NCBI GenBank assembly: GCA_025463265.1
Contig: JAOBWH010000007.1
Location: 1-52,600, forward strand
Source of the DNA: Ilumatobacteraceae bacterium
GTDB lineage: Bacteria > Actinomycetota > Acidimicrobiia > Acidimicrobiales > Iamiaceae
Reading direction: 5' to 3'
Length of the DNA stretch: 52,600 bases
The notes under the pieces are model-generated. The model searched no databases and was not told the DNA's origin. It worked only from the letters and a program-made list of their open reading frames with translations. Both the position numbers and the translations under genes were made by a program. Below are positions 49,491-52,600 of this stretch, piece after piece; the first letter of the stretch is position 1; each line of letters starts with the position of its first letter.

Positions 49491-51023
49491 TCAGCCGGCC
49501 CGGGCGTCGAAGGTCGGCTGGTGGATCCAGGTCCGCACCACCTGGGCGATGGTCTGGGTGCCGAGCAGCGTCTGGAGGTCCGTCACCTGCGTCGGGGTGG
49601 GGGACTTGCCGAGGAACTGGATGTACAGCGACACCGCGTCGACGTAGGTGGCCCGCTTGGTCTTGTACTCGTTGGAGTCCGAGAAGTTCAACATGACCTG
49701 GCCACGGGACTTCTTCTTGGCGTTGAGCTGACCGGTCCAGTAGTTGAGGCCGGCCGTGTCGGGGGCGCGGTCGAGCACGTTGTCGTACACGAGCTTCACG
49801 TAGTCGCTGTTCGACAGCTGGCCGTATCGGTTCTTGAACTCCGACGAGCCGGCGAAGTTGTCCGAGATCCTCGACAGCGTCCATCCGGCCCGGCGGCGGT
49901 TGAGCCAGAAGTTCAGGCCGCTCGAGTCCGGGGTGCGGAGGAAGTACGCCGAGTAGAGCCGGATCACCGGGTCGACGTTGGTGGTGGCGTCGGTGCCGTC
50001 GCGCAGCTCGCTCACGAGATCGCCCGGGAGCTTGGTGCCGGCGTTCGCCGCGGCCGTGAACGCGCTGAGCTGGCTGGCGGTGGGCGCCTTGCCGGTGAGC
50101 CAGGTGGAGATCTCGGTCACCGCCTTGGTGCCCGAGGTCCACGGCCGCCACCACTGGGGCACGACCGTGTTCGACTGGGCGATGGTCCCGTCACCGGCGC
50201 CGGTGGTGGCGGCCACGTCGAAGCGGTACGTGTGGCCGTTGGTGAGCGCCGGGAAGTCGTAGGACAGCATGCTGGCTCCCACGGTGATCGGCGTGCCGGG
50301 CGTGCCGTTGTCGACGGGCGTGATGCGGTAGCCGGTGATGACCTGGCCGCCGTTGGAGCTGGGTGCCTTCCAGGTGAGCCTGCCGGTGCCCTCGCCCACG
50401 GTGGCGACGGCCGGGGTGGGAGCGGTGGGCCCGTCGATGATGGTCACCTTCGCCTGGGCGGAGGCATCGTCGCTCTGGACGCCGTCGGTCGCGGTCCAGG
50501 TGCCGACGTTGACGACCACGGAACCCTGGCCGGCGAGGCTGGCGGCGGCGGTGGCGAAGGTCGACGCCCCCGGGGCGAGGTTGTAGGCGAAGCCCGACAG
50601 CAGCGTGCCGAGGCGGTCGTCCACGAGGGTGTGGGAGGTGGCGGGCAGCGTGCCGGTGTTGGTCACCTTGTAGCAGTAGATGACGTCGGTGTTGGCCGAG
50701 GTCACCGTGATCTCGGTGGTCACGGCGCAGCTCTCGACGTCGAAGCCCACCGTCTTGGCCAGGGAGATGGTGAGCCCGTTGTCAGACTCGGCGACGGGTG
50801 CTGCCGCCGTGGCATCGCCGCAGCTGGATGCTGTGGCCCCCGACGGGAGCCGCACCTCGTGGGCGTCGAAGCCATCGGCGCAGCTCGAAGAGCCAGAGGC
50901 AGGGCTGAAGCCGGCGCCGTCCTGGGCGCCTGCGGTGCCGCTCCAGGTGAGGAGCCCCACCAGGAGTCCGGCGATCAGGAGCCAGGCCCTGTTCCCCCGT
51001 GTCGAGGCAAACGTGTCCCGCAT
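49491..51023 (-). CDS. secreted protein with DUF11-like, FN3 and DUF4214 domains
   Basis: 510 aa. GGGGGAA lies upstream of the ATG at 51023. Sec signal peptide with likely cleavage near AGA-Q at residue 33. Residues about 83-195 form a DUF11-like beta domain (VIYCYKVTNTGTLPATSHTL); about 199-289 is FN3 (GRLTWKAPSSNGGQVITGYRI in parts, NGHTYRFDVAATTG); about 300-500 are DUF4214 units (YFLRTPDSSGLNFWLNRRRAG, SSEFKNRYGQLSNSDYVKLV in parts, YDNVLDRAPDTAGLNYWTGQL). No catalytic motif or anchor is seen. Same tail as the two metalloproteases and the RTX-like protein. Confidence 0.85.
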   Translation of the reverse strand: MRDTFASTRGNRAWLLIAGLLVGLLTWSGTAGAQDGAGFSPASGSSSCADGFDAHEVRLPSGATASSCGDATAAAPVAESDNGLTISLAKTVGFDVESCAVTTEITVTSANTDVIYCYKVTNTGTLPATSHTLVDDRLGTLLSGFAYNLAPGASTFATAAASLAGQGSVVVNVGTWTATDGVQSDDASAQAKVTIIDGPTAPTPAVATVGEGTGRLTWKAPSSNGGQVITGYRITPVDNGTPGTPITVGASMLSYDFPALTNGHTYRFDVAATTGAGDGTIAQSNTVVPQWWRPWTSGTKAVTEISTWLTGKAPTASQLSAFTAAANAGTKLPGDLVSELRDGTDATTNVDPVIRLYSAYFLRTPDSSGLNFWLNRRRAGWTLSRISDNFAGSSEFKNRYGQLSNSDYVKLVYDNVLDRAPDTAGLNYWTGQLNAKKKSRGQVMLNFSDSNEYKTKRATYVDAVSLYIQFLGKSPTPTQVTDLQTLLGTQTIAQVVRTWIHQPTFDARAG

Positions 51024-51101
51024 GTCTTTCCCCCCGCGTTGCTGAGGGGCGAACGCTAGTAAGGATCGGCGCGTCGCGCTCGGCTCTTGCCGGCGCCGAA
51101 G

Positions 51102-51905
51102 TCAGACGACGGTCCAGCCGCCGTCCACCGCCAGGGTCTGGCCGACCACGTAGGTGCTCGCGTCCGAGGCCAGGAACAGCAGCGCGCCGTCGAGCTCGTG
51201 CTCCGCCCCCTCCCGTCCGATGGGCGCGCCCCGGCGCACGTACGCCTCCGACGCCTCGTCGCCCCACATCACCTCGGTCATCTCGCTGGGGAACCAGCCC
51301 GGCGCGATGCCGTTCACCCGCACCCCCTTCCGGGCCCACTGCGCACCCAGCTCGCGGGTCAGGTTCACCAGACCGCCCTTCGACGCGCAGTACCCCGCCT
51401 GCTTGACCGGCGTGCCCCCCACGAGGCCGAGGATGGAGGAGACGTTGACGATCGAGCCGCCCCCGCTCGCCGTCATCGGCTCGAACGCCAGCTGGCACAG
51501 CTGGAACGGGCCGGTGAGGTTCACGGCCAGGGTCCGGTCCCAGCTCTCGGCGGTCTCCTGCTCGGCGGGACCGATCCACGAGATCCCGGCGTTGTTCACC
51601 AGCACGTCCAACCGGCCGTCGCCTGCAGCGACCGCTGCGTCCACCAGGCGCCGGCAGTCGCCGGGTTCAGCGACGTCGGTGGGGACGGGCACGATGCGGT
51701 CGCCGAGCTCCGCCGCCAGCTCCTCGAGCGCCTCGCCCCGCCGGGCGGCCACGACCACGGTCGCTCCGGCGGCGTGGAGCACCCGGGCGAAGCGCCGGCC
51801 GAGCCCGGCCGACGCCCCGGTGACGATCGCGACCCTGCCGTCGAGGCGGAAGGCGGCGAGGGGGTCGAGCTGAGCGGGGGAGGTGGAGGGCACGTCGGCG
51901 GACAT
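51102..51905 (-). CDS. short-chain dehydrogenase/reductase
   Basis: 267 aa from the ATG at 51905; TAGGGT (51918-51913 minus) ends 7 nt upstream, a leaderless signature. Classical SDR: VAIVTGASAGLGRRFARVL (NAD(P)-binding TGxxxGxG), DVLVNNAGISWIGPA, SIVNVSSILGL (catalytic Ser) and AGYCASKGGLVNLTREL (YxxxK). ends DASTYVVGQTLAVDGGWT. Reduces or oxidises a hydroxyl/keto group; substrate unknown. Divergent from the LLM gene at 51964. Confidence 0.94.
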   Translation of the reverse strand: MSADVPSTSPAQLDPLAAFRLDGRVAIVTGASAGLGRRFARVLHAAGATVVVAARRGEALEELAAELGDRIVPVPTDVAEPGDCRRLVDAAVAAGDGRLDVLVNNAGISWIGPAEQETAESWDRTLAVNLTGPFQLCQLAFEPMTASGGGSIVNVSSILGLVGGTPVKQAGYCASKGGLVNLTRELGAQWARKGVRVNGIAPGWFPSEMTEVMWGDEASEAYVRRGAPIGREGAEHELDGALLFLASDASTYVVGQTLAVDGGWTVV

Positions 51906-51963
51906 GGCGGCGACCCTAGGACGGGCGGTGCCGGGCCGGGTCCGGCACTGGCAGGCTGGGCCG

Positions 51964-52600
51964 ATGAAGATCCGCATCGGCTTCGGTCTCGGCACCCACA
52001 CGTCTGCCAACGACGCCCGGTCCTTCGGGGACCTGGTCGATGCGCTGGAGGACCTCCGCTACGACTCCCTCTGGCTCTCCGAGCGGCTCACCGGCGACGG
52101 GCCCGATCCGCTGACGGCCCTGGCGTTCGCCGCCGGTCGGACGCGCCAGCTCAAGCTGGGCACCAGCGTGCTCGTGGTGCCGGGTCGCAACCCGGTGGTG
52201 CTCGCCAAGGAGATGGCCTCCCTCGACCGCCTGTCGGGCGGACGGTTCCTGCCCGCCGTCGGCCTGGGCGCCCCGACCCCGGTGGAGCACCAGGCCTTCG
52301 GCGTCGAGCGCAAGGATCGGGCGGCATGGTTCGACGAGGCGCTCGGGCTCATGCGGCGGTTGTGGACCGAGGACGGCGTCACCCACCACGGTGAGCGCTT
52401 CCGCATCGACGACGTGACCCTGCGGCCGAGGCCGGTCCAGCAGCCCATCGACGTGTGGCTCGGCGGCCAGGCGCCGTCCGAGCTCCGTCGGGTGGGCCGG
52501 TTGGGCGACGGCTGGCTGCCGTCGTTCTGCACGGCCGACGACGTGGCCGAGGGGTGGGCGGCGGTCACGGCGAGCGCAGCGGAGCACGGTCGGGCGATCG
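51964..52600 (+). CDS. LLM class F420-dependent oxidoreductase, 3' end outside window
   Basis: 212 residues visible. MKIRIGFGLGTHTSANDARS, YDSLWLSERLTGDGPDPL, LKLGTSVLVVPGRNPVVLAKE, SGGRFLPAVGLGAPTPVEHQ and VWLGGQAPSELRRVGRLGDGW are standard LLM/F420 segments. CAGGCT (51952-51957) ends 6 nt before the ATG. The frame is open to the window edge. Confidence 0.92.
   Translation, partial: MKIRIGFGLGTHTSANDARSFGDLVDALEDLRYDSLWLSERLTGDGPDPLTALAFAAGRTRQLKLGTSVLVVPGRNPVVLAKEMASLDRLSGGRFLPAVGLGAPTPVEHQAFGVERKDRAAWFDEALGLMRRLWTEDGVTHHGERFRIDDVTLRPRPVQQPIDVWLGGQAPSELRRVGRLGDGWLPSFCTADDVAEGWAAVTASAAEHGRAI

Overview
The window is high-GC DNA with strong G/C bias at third codon positions, many GTG/TTG starts and dense, often overlapping genes. 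It looks like a chromosomal segment of an actinobacterium, probably of the Acidimicrobiia type (Iamia/Ilumatobacter-like). The supports are an actinobacterial LexA box, four luciferase-like (F420-type) oxidoreductases, the eno-divIC and DUF501-ppx gene pairs, a galE2/Rv0502-like pair, and several secreted DUF4214 proteins. The lineage is inferred; no rRNA is present. I see no phage, transposase, CRISPR array or origin.

Layout. (1) 1-9.1 kb is an iron island: an HTTM membrane protein (vitamin K-dependent carboxylase-like) diverges from a lipoprotein operon imelysin / di-heme oxidoreductase / imelysin / unknown anchored protein, which converges on a Fe(III) ABC transporter with IdeR-like boxes. 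(2) 9.1-15.3 kb holds a phosphotransferase, a PpiC/SurA-like lipoprotein, MazG, a small two-TM protein with a coupled leader ORF, enolase and DivIC. (3) 15.3-20.7 kb looks like an insertion of an acyl-CoA dehydrogenase and two secreted DUF4214 proteins between eno-divIC and DUF501-ppx, which are usually adjacent in actinobacteria. (4) 20.7-31.6 kb carries DUF501, Ppx, an acetyl-CoA synthetase-like ligase, a GNAT, an unusual family A DNA polymerase, and a minus-strand lipid block (acyl-CoA ligase, HEAT-like protein, enoyl-CoA hydratase, epimerase, acyltransferase). (5) 31.7-34.4 kb is a DNA-damage pair, a RecB/Cas4-like Fe-S nuclease divergent from SOS-controlled dinB, followed by tRNA-Leu(UAA). 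(6) 34.5-52.6 kb is a mixed region with hypothetical proteins, four LLM oxidoreductases, an acyl-CoA ligase, a PNPOx-like FMN protein, an L,D-transpeptidase, a septum-formation-like protein, an epoxide-hydrolase-like enzyme, an MBL-fold hydrolase, an O-antigen-ligase-like membrane protein, two more DUF4214 proteins and an SDR.

Three themes recur. First, an iron-uptake module built from the same kinds of parts as EfeUOB but with different enzymes. Second, a shared C-terminal DUF4214 module on four exported proteins with unrelated N-terminal domains. Third, a repeated -10-like hexamer (TANNNT, or CAGNCT-like) ending 6-9 nt before the start codon of many transcription-unit-first genes, which implies widespread leaderless mRNAs.
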